A stretch of 64,000 bases of DNA from Leptasterias polaris (Eukaryota; Echinodermata; Asteroidea; Forcipulatida; Asteriidae), in contig JAZGTN010000015.1 in the NCBI GenBank assembly GCA_037783415.1, positions 5,281,001-5,345,000 of the forward strand. Reading direction: 5' to 3'. The notes under the pieces are model-generated. The model made no database searches, was not told the DNA's origin, and saw nothing but the letters and a program-made list of their open reading frames with translations. The position numbers and the translations under genes are program-made. Of this stretch, positions 34,401 through 43,745 are shown one piece after another; the stretch's first letter is position 1, and each line of letters opens with the position of its first letter.

Positions 34401-37400
34401 ATCACAGACCTTAGTATTGTGTTACCGCTATTTACCTTGAAAGCTTGGCTTGTGATGATGATGTTCTTTCCTCGACACAAACTGACCAGCGTCATAGCGT
34501 TGGTCAGGACATTCTTCCTCAATGTGGCATCTCTGATTGCCGGAGCGTAGGGAATCTCAAAATAAATGCCTCTTTCTACCGCCTTTCAAATAAAAATAAT
34601 AATAAAAACATTTGAGTGGCATTTAAAAGGAATATATACCTCTGGCTTTTGGAACCGTTCGATTGTTTTAATCCTATATAAATGTAGTTATATACAATTA
34701 AAAGTAACCTGTGACAATCCGCAGTGGTTATGTCCACGCAGGAAGAATAAGACTAAAATACACAATCTGAGAAACATATCTGACAGTAACTTAGTAAGGT
34801 TTCACAGATTCACATTTTTGGGGATAACTGATATCTTTTTTCATAACCACATTACTTCGAGGCGTAATGATTCTAAAAAAGCTTTATACTATCGAAAGCT
34901 GCTGTACTTCTAGCCAAGTAATTTGTTATTACCATTAATTTTAAGAGTGATTACCAAACGTATGTATCCTTCTCTTTAAGTGATTCATTATGATTAAAAA
35001 ATAATAAACGAATGATACGTTTAAACACAATGTGTTGGAACTATACTTCATGAATTGATGCAGAAATTTATATTTTGCTGTAACATAGAAATACAAAAAT
35101 AGTTGCTAGTCTTGACTTTAACCACTGTAGACCCATTGCACAACCCGCAGCGCACTTGCACTTGCACTTGCGTCTCATGTCCACCATTCTGGGTGTCAAA
35201 ACGTGCACAAAAGGATGGTACATACGTTTACGCACCTGCGAACAATGCGCGTCTACCATTTCTGCCTTTTTGGGGGGGGAGTCCATTCCTTTTGTGCACG
35301 CTTTGACACCCAAAATGGCGGACAGGAGACGCGCGTGCAAGTGCGTTGTGCAATGGGTCTATAGCCTGGGGGTTACATTTAGAAGTTAACTCACAGCATT
35401 CATGGCGATCCTCTTGAAGTAATAGGGCATCTTCTCTGTCATGTTAGGACAAATGATGTCCACCTCCAGCTTGGTGCATGCCATGTGGAACATCTTCTCA
35501 GTGGTCGGTTGGACGGCTAGAAGATCATACGACTGAATATTGTCCTGTCTCTGAAGTTTTCATCAAAAATATTTGGGAACTATTTTACCATTTCACTTCA
35601 GGATTAAACAACATTTTCCAATCACCCAAGCAGGATTATTTTCGGTCTATGATTATGCACTGTATACTTAATACTTTCTGTGTCTTTTGGGGAAAAAAAT
35701 CACAGGCACCAGGTGGGATTCGAACCAACCTTTGCATTCTTGTGCCGCTGTTTTTTACTAGTTTTGTGTTAATCGTAACCAAGCAATCCCGAACACAGTT
35801 CGGTTGGCGGATCTTCCCTCGACTTCCACCTATGGGACCTTGGTTCGAATCCCGTTTGGGGGCACTGTGTGGATTGGGTTTTCAGTTCTTACCTGATTGC
35901 AGGGGTTTCCCCTGTAATATTCCTTCCCCCCACATCTCTAACTGAAACTTTTTCGGGTTCTTGTTTAGTATAGTGATTAATTTCTGAGTGTCCTTGACTT
36001 CACAACCAGAATTAATACATGCAAATGAACTGAAAACACCCCATCCGAGTCACAATAAATGCTACAATTATCAATTACTTACCAACTTGTGTGTTTCGGA
36101 ACCTTCAGATAGTACCATATTCACACGAGTTAGCTGCCTGAAACCTTTAGACCGTACCTACATGTATTAGAACAAAATGCCAAAACATAAACCTCTAGAT
36201 ACTCGACATCACATGCATGGGTCTGCTTTATTACCACTGCATTTTGAACGCAAAAAGTTTTACGTGTTTTTGAATAAACTCCACACTGTGCGGTATGCAG
36301 GAATTTTGTTAAGTTCCTTTTATAAAAAAATTCAAAAATAGAACGCTTGAGGCAGCCCAAAAACCACTGATGAATCATACACATAATCTGTGGTGTAACC
36401 AGCAGGGGACGGGCGTAAGCCCCCCCCCCCACTTTGAGCTCGAGACATTGCAAAGAAAATGAGTGGCTACATATGAAATAGCCCCCGCTCATAAAAATGA
36501 CATTACGATACTGCATGTGCATGTCCCCTTTAGTGCACTGCTTTAAAGCCAAATCAAAGAAAACCTGTTCATTTTAGTGGAGAGGAAGGGATTGGGTGAG
36601 TCTTCGAACCCTGGAATCACTCAAAATCTTACATGATCCAACACCATGGGGCCTATGTTTTACTTGTTTTGTTTATGTTTTACAAGCCTACATGTAGTAG
36701 CTGCATGATAATGATCTAAGAAAATTGATCTTGTCAAGATCGGGAATTTGACTGCATTTCTAGGAATGAAACCATGTTTCCATCGTTACATCAGATGGAA
36801 ACAAAACAAGACTTAGTAATACTTACACCAACAACTGCTTTAGTGTCATTGTCCAGGGTCACTGGAGGTGGTGCAAAAGAGAGCTTCTCCTGAAAAAAAA
36901 AAAAAAACGGCGAGAGAGTGCATAGCAAAAAAACACTTTATTATTAATCTCAATATCTTTATTTATAAGACTTTGGAAAGTTGAGAAATTGTTATCCGAA
37001 TCAATAAATATGCAAATGATAAAATAACTAGAATAACTACAGAGAAAGAACTTGCACAAGTTTAATTAACCTGCGCCAAAAGTGGCTATGGATTATTATG
37101 ATTAGGAATAATATCTGTTTGTGGTTATTGACCAATCAGAATAGAGCAATCTTATTGTGAGACGCTAGCTTTTTGAGTTACATTGTATTTAACCATGCTG
37201 AAAGCTATAAAAGATGAGCTACGTCAGAACTCGAGGTTCAAGGTTCGACTGCTGATGTACATCTGGCTCAGTGTGACATTAGTAGACATTGTCTAGATGC
37301 ACGTAATTATCGATGTGCTGATGTTCAATTATTCAACAAAACAGTCGCTTCATTCGTTTGAAAAACTTAACGTGATCTCTTGAGTCAGAACTCCTGCCTT

Positions 37401-40400
37401 AATTCTCTCTAATAGGGCCGTAATAATTTATAGTACTCCAACCGGTAATTGCATGTCTGGGAAGAGCAACAGACTTGACTATAGACCATGTGACCTGTGG
37501 CATCACATGTTTACAAAAGAGCCACAGAGCCTGGACTTCCTGCAGACACAGTCTGTACACACCTCAATGGAAGAAAACAACAAATCTTATGTTTTATGGA
37601 GATTGCACTGTCTGATTTTTCTCAACTTTTGATATGAAGAAAGGGGGGACATCTCAAAAGCTGTACAGCTGTTGCTTTTGTAACTCTTGAATTTATGTGA
37701 AAATTTTGACACAAAATGTAAATGCTCCCATATGGCCTGTATAGTATCTTGCCTGTCAGGAAATGCATTAGAATGTACAAGGTCTACTCTACAAGGTCAC
37801 TACTCTGCATTTCAGGTAACATGGTCTATAGACTGTGTAAACTGCTTCACAGTGCGATAGGCCTATATCCTCACTCGTATGATGGCTGGATTATAACTAA
37901 AGGAAGGAAGAAACAGGTGGTAAACAAAAATAACTTAATGCAAAGCTGTTGTTTTTAATCATTCATTAGCATATTAAAAATTAGCCCAAATCCTTCTGTA
38001 TCCTCTTTGTTGAAGTGGAGGGTTCGGAAGGAATGAGGTTTGAAGGACTTTGCAGCAGAGGATTCAGAAGGATTGGGGCCATAATGGGTTTCTTCCAGGT
38101 ATGGGAGGAGTTAGAAGGATTGGGGCCATAGTGGGTTTCTGCTATGGGAGGAGTTAGAAGGATTGGGGCCATAGTGGGTTTCTGCCAGCTATGGGAGGAG
38201 TTAGAAGGATTGGGGCCATAGTGGGTTTCTGCCAGCTATGGGAGGAGTTAGAAGGATTGGGGCCATAGTGGGTTTCTGCCAGCTATGGGAGGAGTTAGAA
38301 GGATTGGGGCCATAGTGGGTTTCTGCTATGAGAGGAGTTAGAAGGATTGGGGCCATAGTGGGTTTCTGCCAGCTATGGGAGGAGTTAGAAGGATTGGGGC
38401 CATAGTGGGTTTCTGCTATGGGAGGAGTTAGAAGGATTGGGGCCATAGTGGGTTTCTGCCAGCTATGGGAGGAGTTAGAAGGATTGGGGCCATAGTGGGT
38501 TTCTGCCAGCTATGGGAGGAGTTAGAAGGATTGGGGCCATAGTGGGTTTCTGCCAGCTATGGGAGGAGTTAGAAGGATTGGGGCCATAATGGGTTTCTTT
38601 CACCTATGGGAGGAGTTAGAAGGATTGTGGCCACAGTGGGTTTCTGCTATGAGAGGCTTTAAAAGGAATAGGGTCATCAGGTTGTATTTAACATAAGAGG
38701 ATAGAGAAGGATTAGGGTCTTATGCAGCTTGGCCAAAATGGGATTCAGAAGGATCTTATTGGGGGTCAGTGCTGATAGGGTTCCTGTCATAAAGGGTTCC
38801 TGTCATAAAAGGATATAGAAGGATTCAGGCCAATATCTGTAGTAAGCAAAACCTGGAGGATTTTATAGGATCCGAGTCCTTTGAAAAAAACAAACCAAAA
38901 CAGCAACAAAAAACTCACTTTATGCTTGTCTTTTCCAGGTTTGTCTTGTAATGATGAGCATGTATAGCCGATGGCAACAACTCCATACCCGACTGTTCAT
39001 AATTTTTAAAAGCAAGAATTGAAAGCAATTATTGTATTTAAAAACAGGCATAATTTCCAAAGAAAACATGACTGATTGTGAAGACAATTAAACTTAAACA
39101 GACTCAAGAAACATTTCAAATATTTAATTTTAAAGCTTAAGTTCTTTAGTAGTGTCCTACTTTTCCATTCTCAAACACATCAATCGGAAAGTTTCTGGTG
39201 ATATATTTGAGATAGTTTAAGTGATCACTTTCACTCTCAAAAATGTTGCTGTTTTATGTCACAGCTGAAGCTTAAGACGGAGGCAGACCTTAGTCTATAG
39301 ATGTCAGACTGGAGTCTGAGAGAATGCACACCATGTCGTACTCCAGTCTGTGTACGTGTGGTACCCGCGCTTAAGAAGCTCGCTTACTATGATGTAGCTG
39401 TACATGTAGCTAGCTGTGACATGAAACACTCTCACGACACAACACCGGTGACATATTTTTAGATCGAAATTTGGGTAAATTCCAAAAATGACCCCGATCC
39501 ATCACGGGTTGTAATTTCAATAGCTGCGATAATCGTAAGATGGAGGTAAGTTAGATGTCAGAGGGTTATGATTATCGCAACTATAATTTCAACAGCAAGA
39601 TTCCTAAAAAAGTACTCAAGGAAAGCTAAAGAGAGGTAAGTGGCGGATTGTTGACATTATTCAAGTTGGTTAAAAACGCTGACCTTACTGCAGCTGCGTG
39701 GTTTTTCCTAGTTGCGATAATCGCAACTATTCATCCTCCCGACAGTTGAACCCTCCTGTCTGCGGCTGTCGGGAGGATGGAGGATTACGATTATCGCAAC
39801 TTGGTTTTTCCCTGTTTTGGGTTTTTCTCCTACATCTACTGAAATTCCTTCCTTGTCTTCATCTCACAAAAGTTATTAAATGATGTGATGTTTCCAGGAT
39901 CCTTGACTCTACCAGGATCCTTGACTCCACCAGGATCCTTGACTCCACCAGGATCCTTGACTCCACCAGGATCCTTGACTCCACCAGGATCCTTGACTCC
40001 ACCAGGATCCTTGACTTCGTTTCTCACTTTTCTTCTTCACCTGCACTTTTTGGCTGTGACGCTGCACTGCACCACATCCCAGTATAGCCTCTTTTAAGTG
40101 CTGCATAGGGATTATTCTATTGAAGATTGAAGACCACATGCAAACCGTAATGAAAACAAGTCCCCAGGCCCAGCCAGGGATAGCCCCACTCACTTGTGTG
40201 GCCAAGGCCAAAGTAGTTGCGATAATCGTAACCCTCCATCATCCTCCCGACGGGCTTTAAGGAATGGATTCCTTAGACATTGAAGATCAAGCCCGTGTTC
40301 TTAGAATTTGTTTCATGATTTTTGAAAGTGGTAAAAATTGGGCAAATCTGGTGACTAGTCTGTCAACATTGGTCGAAATTGCACGTTTTGGCACGAATGG

Positions 40401-40748
40401 TCGAATCTCGTGCTCATTGTCTCATAACCCTCCGGGCTAAAGCCCGTCGGGAGGATGATTGAGGGTTACGATTATCGCAACTAAGGCCAAAGCTGCAACA
40501 ACAGCAAGGATTCAGCTTGAGCTTGGCCACACAAAAATAAGTGGGGCTAACTTAAGCCAGGGAGAGTTGTGTATTTTCTCCTTCACTAAGGCCAAATCGT
40601 TTTAATAATGGTCGATGAACTTTTAAAATGATACAAACACGTATAAAATTTTAAAATACAACTTACGTCTTGCAGCACACTCTAAAGATTTGTTCAGCAC
40701 AGTTGCTTCATCACAGTTTCCGTCCAAGTGTAAGTCGTGCATGTCCAT
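31234..40748 (-). CDS. RPP30: RPP30, RNase P/MRP protein subunit p30, complete gene
   Basis: Protein subunit of nuclear RNase P and RNase MRP (tRNA 5' maturation, pre-rRNA processing), with a TIM-barrel fold of the PHP type. Nine exons in transcript order: 40748-40667, 38992-38919, 36889-36827, 36157-36083, 35550-35395, 34582-34436, 32993-32956, 31668-31589, 31481-31234. They total 963 nt and encode 320 aa, with all phases consistent. Colinear conserved blocks: LGYGVVAIGY (human LGYSVVAINH), FRQLTRVNMVL, YDLLAVQPTTEKMFHMACTK, KMPYYFKR, AVERGIYFEIPYAPAIRD, LCRGKNIIITS, IRGAYDVTNLGLLFGLTEQQ, AVSSNCRAVLFHA, TRR. The human protein is 268 aa; this one is longer because of a Lys/Arg/Ser-rich C-terminal tail, probably a nuclear or nucleolar localisation region. 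It is convergent with PBDC1 and downstream of, and codirectional with, KIF20B. Confidence 0.96.
31589..31668 (-). CDS. RPP30: RPP30 exon 8
   Basis: Acceptor CGAATCGCAG, donor G|GTAAGT. Encodes (L)GLLFGLTEQQAKNAVSSNC, RAVLFHA, equivalent to human GLLFGLSESDAKAAVSTNC. Confidence 0.94.
31797..31930 (-). repeat. tRNA-Leu SINE tail fragment
   Basis: Only the 3' part is present: AATAATAATAA, TATATAGCGCATTTTACAAT, TCATTGGGCCAATAACATTC, CTTTCTCAGCTCCCTGGGGA. It lies in RPP30 intron 7, preceded by a C run at 31740-31752. Confidence 0.8.
31950..32415 (+). repeat. dispersed repeat, copy 2 of the AAATGCCACTGTGTTTGATA family
   Basis: Colinear with 5160-5640. It is preceded by a three-copy AAGGTCAAAG(G)CTCT mini-repeat at 31953-31990. 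Confidence 0.7.
32416..32446. repeat. (TAA)n microsatellite
   Basis: About nine TAA units, followed by a different SINE-like tail sequence (TTTATATTGTGCCCTTTCC). Confidence 0.85.
32956..32993 (-). CDS. RPP30: RPP30 exon 7 (38 bp)
   Basis: A micro-exon, PIEIRGAYDVTN plus two bases of Leu, equivalent to human PLEIRGPYDVANL. The acceptor CCCAG follows a long T run on the minus strand; the donor is GTATCC. Conserved sequence and exact phase make it secure despite its size. Confidence 0.92.
33085..33345 (-). repeat. SINE family B copy
   Basis: In minus sense: tRNA-like head (GCTGGCGTAGTGGTGTCTTT, then GACCCCGGTTCAAATTAACC) followed by GGGTTTTCAGTCCC and CCAGGGAATAATTCTC. The same order occurs at 52955-53215 and, on the plus strand, at 35795-35945. 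It is a second tRNA-derived family, distinct from the Leu type. Confidence 0.78.
33637..33887. mobile_element. foldback MITE, GGGCCCAATTTCATGGCTCT ends
   Basis: Left end GGGCCCAATTTCATGGCTCT then GCTTAC; right end GTAAGCAGAGCCATGAAATT then GAGCCC. About 250 bp, GC-rich and with many internal GCGCTT/AAGCGC segments. Another copy in opposite orientation is at 60653-60905, and a short deletion derivative is at 58797-58901. Confidence 0.85.
33972..34126 (-). repeat. tRNA-derived SINE fragment
   Basis: In minus sense: GGTGGTTAAGTCATTGGGAT, GTGGGTTCGAATCCCTGTCA, CTGAGCAAGATACTTC and AGAGGTTGATATC. It is preceded by an A run at 33961-33973. Confidence 0.75.
34222..34353 (-). repeat. tRNA-derived SINE fragment
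   Basis: In minus sense: TGGCTAAGGGGTCAGGCGCA, CTTCAAGCTCTGGTGTTTCT, GGGTTCCAGTCCTGGTCAAG. It lies just downstream of RPP30 exon 6. Confidence 0.7.
34436..34582 (-). CDS. RPP30: RPP30 exon 6
   Basis: 49 codons: AVERGIYFEIPYAPAIRDAT, LRKNVLTNAMTLVSLCRGKN, IIITSQAFK. It matches human AIDRGLAFELVYSPAIKDST and GKNVIISS. Confidence 0.95.
34623..34979. mobile_element. TTAA-bounded MITE-like element
   Basis: Starts TTAAAAGGAATATATACC and ends ACGTATGTATCCTTCTCTTTAA (positions 34958-34979). Its interior is the reverse complement of 24788-25112. It is inserted 40 bp upstream (in transcript sense) of RPP30 exon 6's acceptor. Confidence 0.78.
35130..35359. mobile_element. TA-flanked foldback element with ~90-bp inverted ends
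   Basis: GACCCATTGCACAAC and GTGTCAAAACGTGCACAAAA at the left are mirrored by TTTTGTGCACGCTTTGACAC and GTTGTGCAATGGGTC at the right. TA flanks both ends (35128-35129 and 35360-35361). It nearly fills RPP30 intron 5 and ends about 35 bp from the exon 5 donor. A G run lies in the centre. Confidence 0.85.
35395..35550 (-). CDS. RPP30: RPP30 exon 5
   Basis: 52 codons: RQDNIQSYDLLAVQPTTEKM, FHMACTKLEVDIICPNMTEK, MPYYFKRIAMNA. It matches human YDVVAVFPKTEKLFHIACTH and KLPFYFKR. Donor GTGAGT. Confidence 0.95.
35650..35770. repeat. SINE family C fragment
   Basis: TGCACTGTATACTTAATACT, then AAAAAAATCACAGGCACCAG, GTGGGATTCGAACCAACCTT and GCATTCTTGTGCC: half of the foldback unit seen at 18200. Confidence 0.65.
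35795..35945 (+). repeat. SINE family B copy
   Basis: GGTTGGCGGATCTTCC, CTTGGTTCGAATCCCGTTTG, GGATTGGGTTTTCAGTTCTT, ACCTGATTGCAGGGGTTTCC and ATATTCCTTCC: plus-strand counterpart of 33085-33345. Confidence 0.75.
36083..36157 (-). CDS. RPP30: RPP30 exon 4
   Basis: Encodes VRSKGFRQLTRVNMVLSEGS and ETHKL, equivalent to human KSRPIKILTRLTIIVSDPS. Acceptor CATGTAG, donor GTAAGT. Confidence 0.88.
36827..36889 (-). CDS. RPP30: RPP30 exon 3
   Basis: Acceptor preceded by a long T run (TTTTTTTTCAG), donor GTAAGT. Encodes EKLSFAPPPVTLDNDTKAVV then G. This segment is variable in the family; phase and position support it. Confidence 0.8.
37060..38030. other. RPP30 intron 2, no feature
   Basis: No gene or repeat recognised between exon 3's upstream flank and the minisatellite. 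Confidence 0.5.
38035..38660. repeat. 41/47-bp minisatellite
   Basis: About 13 tandem units of ATGGGAGGAGTTAGAAGGAT, TGGGGCCATAGTGGGTTTCT, with either GCCAGCT (47-bp form) or just a T/GCT join (41-bp form). Unit forms alternate irregularly. Flanking units on both sides are more diverged. Long minus-strand frames through it are repeat artefacts. Confidence 0.95.
38919..38992 (-). CDS. RPP30: RPP30 exon 2
   Basis: Acceptor TTATGAACAG, donor AAA|GTGAGT. Encodes LGYGVVAIGYTCSSLQDKPG and KDKHK. Confidence 0.93.
39521..39583. mobile_element. palindromic MITE a, 63 bp, with 9-bp TSD
   Basis: TAGCTGCGATAATCG ... CGATTATCGCAACTA with TAATTTCAA duplicated at 39512-39520 and 39584-39592. Smallest member of the family that includes 39709-39802 and 40214-40483. 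Confidence 0.88.
39709..39802. mobile_element. palindromic MITE b, 94 bp, with 9-bp TSD
   Basis: TAGTTGCGATAATCG ... CGATTATCGCAACTT, internal CATCCTCCCGACAG / CTGTCGGGAGGATG arms, and GGTTTTTCC duplicated at 39700-39708 and 39803-39811. Confidence 0.9.
39892..40016. repeat. 18-bp minisatellite
   Basis: Seven tandem units of CCAGGATCCTTGACTCCA, containing a BamHI site each. One unit carries a single change (CTCTA for CTCCA). It sits between MITEs b and c in RPP30 intron 1. Confidence 0.95.
40214..40483. mobile_element. palindromic MITE c, 270 bp, with 9-bp TSD
   Basis: TAGTTGCGATAATCGTAACC ... GGTTACGATTATCGCAACTA; inverted ends run about 45 bp through CATCCTCCCGACGGGCTTTA. AGGCCAAAG is duplicated at 40205-40213 and 40484-40492. 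A 9-bp duplication is typical of Mutator-like elements. Confidence 0.93.
40667..40748 (-). CDS. RPP30: RPP30 exon 1 (start)
   Basis: Encodes MDMHDLHLDGNCDEATVLNK and SLECAAR, with a C|GTAAGT donor. It aligns with human MAVFADLDLRAG...LVETAAH. The first ATG (40748) is chosen; the ATG two codons later is an alternative. Confidence 0.88.
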
Positions 40749-41559
40749 TGTGATTGTATTGACTATTGTATTGCTACACTAAACAACAAAACAGACGACA
40801 GACTCGGTCTAAAACGTGATTTGATACGTTTGCTTAAATGCAATATGTCAACTAATACCCTTATATTGGCAGTATGTAAACCAGATCTGATGCAAACATA
40901 GAGAAATGATGCAAACAATTGTTAAAACTTGACCAATTTCGCAACTTTCAAACACCCACAACTTGTCCGGGCAATCTTCGATGGTCTAATGAAGCGCCCT
41001 CATCGTCGAGTGGAAAACTTTTATGAAGAGTCTAGTCTAGTCTCGAGTACCCACACACCATGTGGTATACACACCCAAGTGTGTATACGCCTGCAATCGT
41101 GGACCTCCTAAGCTATTGTCCCTCTTTTGTTTATACTTTTATACTTTTTAGCAACAGCTCCCATTGGTTTTCTACACGTTTTCCAACCGTGCACCTTTCC
41201 CGATCCGTGGACCTATTGTCCTCTTAGTCTTTTGTTATAGGTCCCGGTTTGAATGCGTGTGTGTGTGCGTGCAACTCGTGCGTGCACTACTTGCAAGTAC
41301 ATGTACACGTACTATGTCCGGGTTTTATTATGCTATTTCGCTGCGCTCATACTACGCATGAAAAACAGTTTGGTTTAATACGCCAGAACGATATTAAATG
41401 ACACAAAGGACAAAATATATTCTTGTATGTAGAATATTAGTAATATTAATTTAATCAGACAGCATGGGATGTAGCAGGCTTGTATGCACAATGATGCAAG
41501 CTGAAGAAAACAAAGTATAGAATAAAAAGTGTACATGTACCTCGAAAGAATTAAGGCGA

Positions 41560-42084
41560 CGGCGGATCAGCAAGATGCGCATTAAAAACGGACCCATGAT
41601 AGTGAGAGTCCCGTCTCTTGCGTTTTCGGCTTTCTGGGTCCTTCAGTGCCTCTTCCTCGGCGATTTTGACGGTCTTTTGTTGCTCTGCAGAAAGGTGTGC
41701 TGAGCCTTTCTTCTCACAGCTTCGAGACCGTCACCCAAGCCAGCCTTGCTTCCGTCGGCGATGCGGATTTTCTTTTTGCGCTCGAGCTCCGCCTACCAAC
41801 TCCTTGGCCTCTATGAGCGCTTCAATCGCTGAATCAGGATCAGATCTGTTGATCAGAGCCAACTTTGCTTTGTCCAGAGCAATCTCTATCTTCCCGCAGA
41901 ACTCGAATTGCTCGATGTTGCCTGGCCTTTCTAGCTCCTTCGCTTCAAGTTTATTTCTAAGTTCTCTTATGGAAATTGACTCGTGTTTTGGCGTTGAAAT
42001 GGCATCGAACCTTTCGTCAAAATAGTGCTTGAACTTGTCAAAAATTAAAGATGTATCAGACGCACTTCACACTTCAGTCGACAT
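41560..42084 (-). pseudogene. decayed gag-like retroelement ORF
   Basis: On the minus strand a frame begins ATG at 42084, meets a TGA five codons later (42069-42067), then runs open with FDKFKHYFDERFDAIST, ELERPGNIEQFEFCGKIEIA and LDKAKLALINRSDPDSAIEA. It then meets another stop near 41733, and a KR-rich C-terminal part continues in the same frame to about 41560. Between about 41790 and 41725 the better-looking frame is shifted, suggesting paired indels. It resembles, from memory, small coiled-coil gag-like proteins repeated in echinoderm and amphioxus genomes. Family assignment is uncertain. Confidence 0.45.
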
Positions 42085-42640
42085 CGTCTGTCAGCAAAAT
42101 TAGGTTTATTAAAAGAGGAAACATTCGGAGTATGAGCAAGTTCGATCAGCGAATGTGCATGAGCCTGAAGTGAGGGGTGTTGGTCAGAACCCACTGTTAA
42201 ATACGGAATTCAGTCTACTAGCGTGATATGAACAGAGGATTTGCAAGGAATGCGCTCAAGTTGCGTAAAGTAGCAGAAGAATGTCGGTCTTTTGTGCAAA
42301 ACTACATTGAAGCCATACGTTCTGTGCGACTTTATTTGGCTTTAATGGTCGCCAGGCCTATTTATTACCTTAAATATTTCTTATAATTGATGATATATTT
42401 TCAATTAAAAATTGAAATCATAAAATGATTACATATATTTGTTTTGCTTTGCCCGGTCTTGTTTTCTTGCGTCTTTTAAAATCTTATTTTTTACTTTATT
42501 ACACAAAACAAAACCATAGGCCCTAGTGGAATTAATTTTTCTGCTTTAAATGTAAATAGATGCTTATTTCGTTGTTTTTTTGACATCAAAACATAAACAA
42601 ATAAGACATAAACAATTTTGATTTTTAGATTATGGAATTG
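42085..42640. other. intergenic, no feature
   Basis: AT-rich, no coding signal seen. Confidence 0.5.
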
Positions 42641-42644
42641 CATG

Positions 42645-42772
42645 CCTTCCATCATGATGAAATTAGTTCAAACCTATGTGGTTGTTACCAGATTTTTTTT
42701 CTTCTAATGATGTTTATAACGTCTGCGGAAAACTGAGAAAGCCACCTTTATATAAACTATGGAAGGCATGAT
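42645..42772. mobile_element. possible short MITE
   Basis: CATGCCTTCCATCATGATGA at the left is mirrored by ACTATGGAAGGCATGATAAC at the right, giving 12-bp inverted ends 128 bp apart. No clear duplication flanks it. Confidence 0.45.
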
Positions 42773-43289
42773 AACATTTTTGGTTGGGCTGGGAAAACTG
42801 CTGAAATAACGGTGAATGTTCCATCACATCTTCTGGTCCGGTAAGTCAATAACCCTTCTTAACCTACATGCTTGGGTTAGCTAGGGTGATGATGGGTTAG
42901 GAACATTCATCGGTAGGGGTGTAAGAACAAAGGTGTGTAACTGAAGTTGCCTTGGGTTGGTTTGGATCTCAGGTCTGGAGCTGGGACATCAAGTTCAAGG
43001 ATGAACTTAGACCCGACTCGTTTGTATCATATCTTTTTACTGTTTTAAATTTGTACAAGTGCACAGAGCGCAGAGATAACTGTGCTGCAATTAACAATAA
43101 ATGATTAGATAAGACTAAATTTCTAGTTTCTTTAATCAGAATTTCTAAGCATATTTGCTGATATATTCAGAATCTGACTTTGGGTTGAACAGTGTACTGA
43201 TTACAAGAGCATTTCCACACTGTCACCATGCATCTTTGTAAGTTTTTCTTACTACGACCAACAAAGACAGACTGTTTTTTTCTCTAAAC

Positions 43290-43745
43290 CTCAGTTTAGC
43301 TACATTGGTTTGGATGGTTTTAAAAGTCAATGCGAGGGCAGTGCAGCTCGTTTAATATGTTCCACACCCTTGAGAGAACATATTACCCCACTTAGGGAAC
43401 TTCATTGGCTACCGATTAGAGAACGAGTTCATTTTAAGATTGCTCTCCTTGTTTTTAAAGGCTTGAACAAAACTACTCCGCGATATATTTCCACTTTACC
43501 GTCACATTACACTCCACCACGATTTCTTCGGTCCACACTTGACATCACTCGCTTGAATGTTCCCCGAGCAAACAAAGTTCTAGGTCAAAAAGCTTTCAGT
43601 GTAGCTGGGCCAATGATTTGGAACAATCTTCCTACTGTCATTAGGGAATCTGTTACTTTATGTACATTTCGTAAAGTTCTAAAGACTCACCTTTTTCCAT
43701 GTTGATTGCTTTTATGTGCGCTATGATCTTGATGGAATAGCGCCT
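43290..43745 (+). mobile_element. LINE 3' end (CR1/L2-like reverse transcriptase C-terminus)
   Basis: A 131-codon frame (43310-43705, TGA) carries AARLICSTPLREHITPLREL, HWLPIRERVHFKIALLVFKG, LNKTTPRYIS and AFSVAGPMIWNNLPTVIRES. This is the hallmark C-terminal end of non-LTR retrotransposon reverse transcriptases (AAR...HWLPV..R..FK...L.YK...G..P.YL; FS..AP.LWN.LP..IR). The catalytic domain and endonuclease are absent, as expected for a 5'-truncated copy. A short 3' tail (ATAGCGCCTTATAAATTTTA) follows. It is plus-strand, between RPP30 and KIF20B. Confidence 0.88.

Noticed and set aside
34566..34913. 115-codon plus-strand frame near RPP30 exon 6
   Set aside because: It runs through a TTAA-bounded repeat that occurs elsewhere in the window.
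38201..38446. Long minus-strand frames through the 41/47-bp minisatellite
   Set aside because: The peptides are simply translated repeat units and there is no flanking gene context; they lie in an RPP30 intron.
41618..42025. 135-codon plus-strand frame
   Set aside because: It is antisense to the gag-like frame, and the minus-strand translation has the more protein-like composition.
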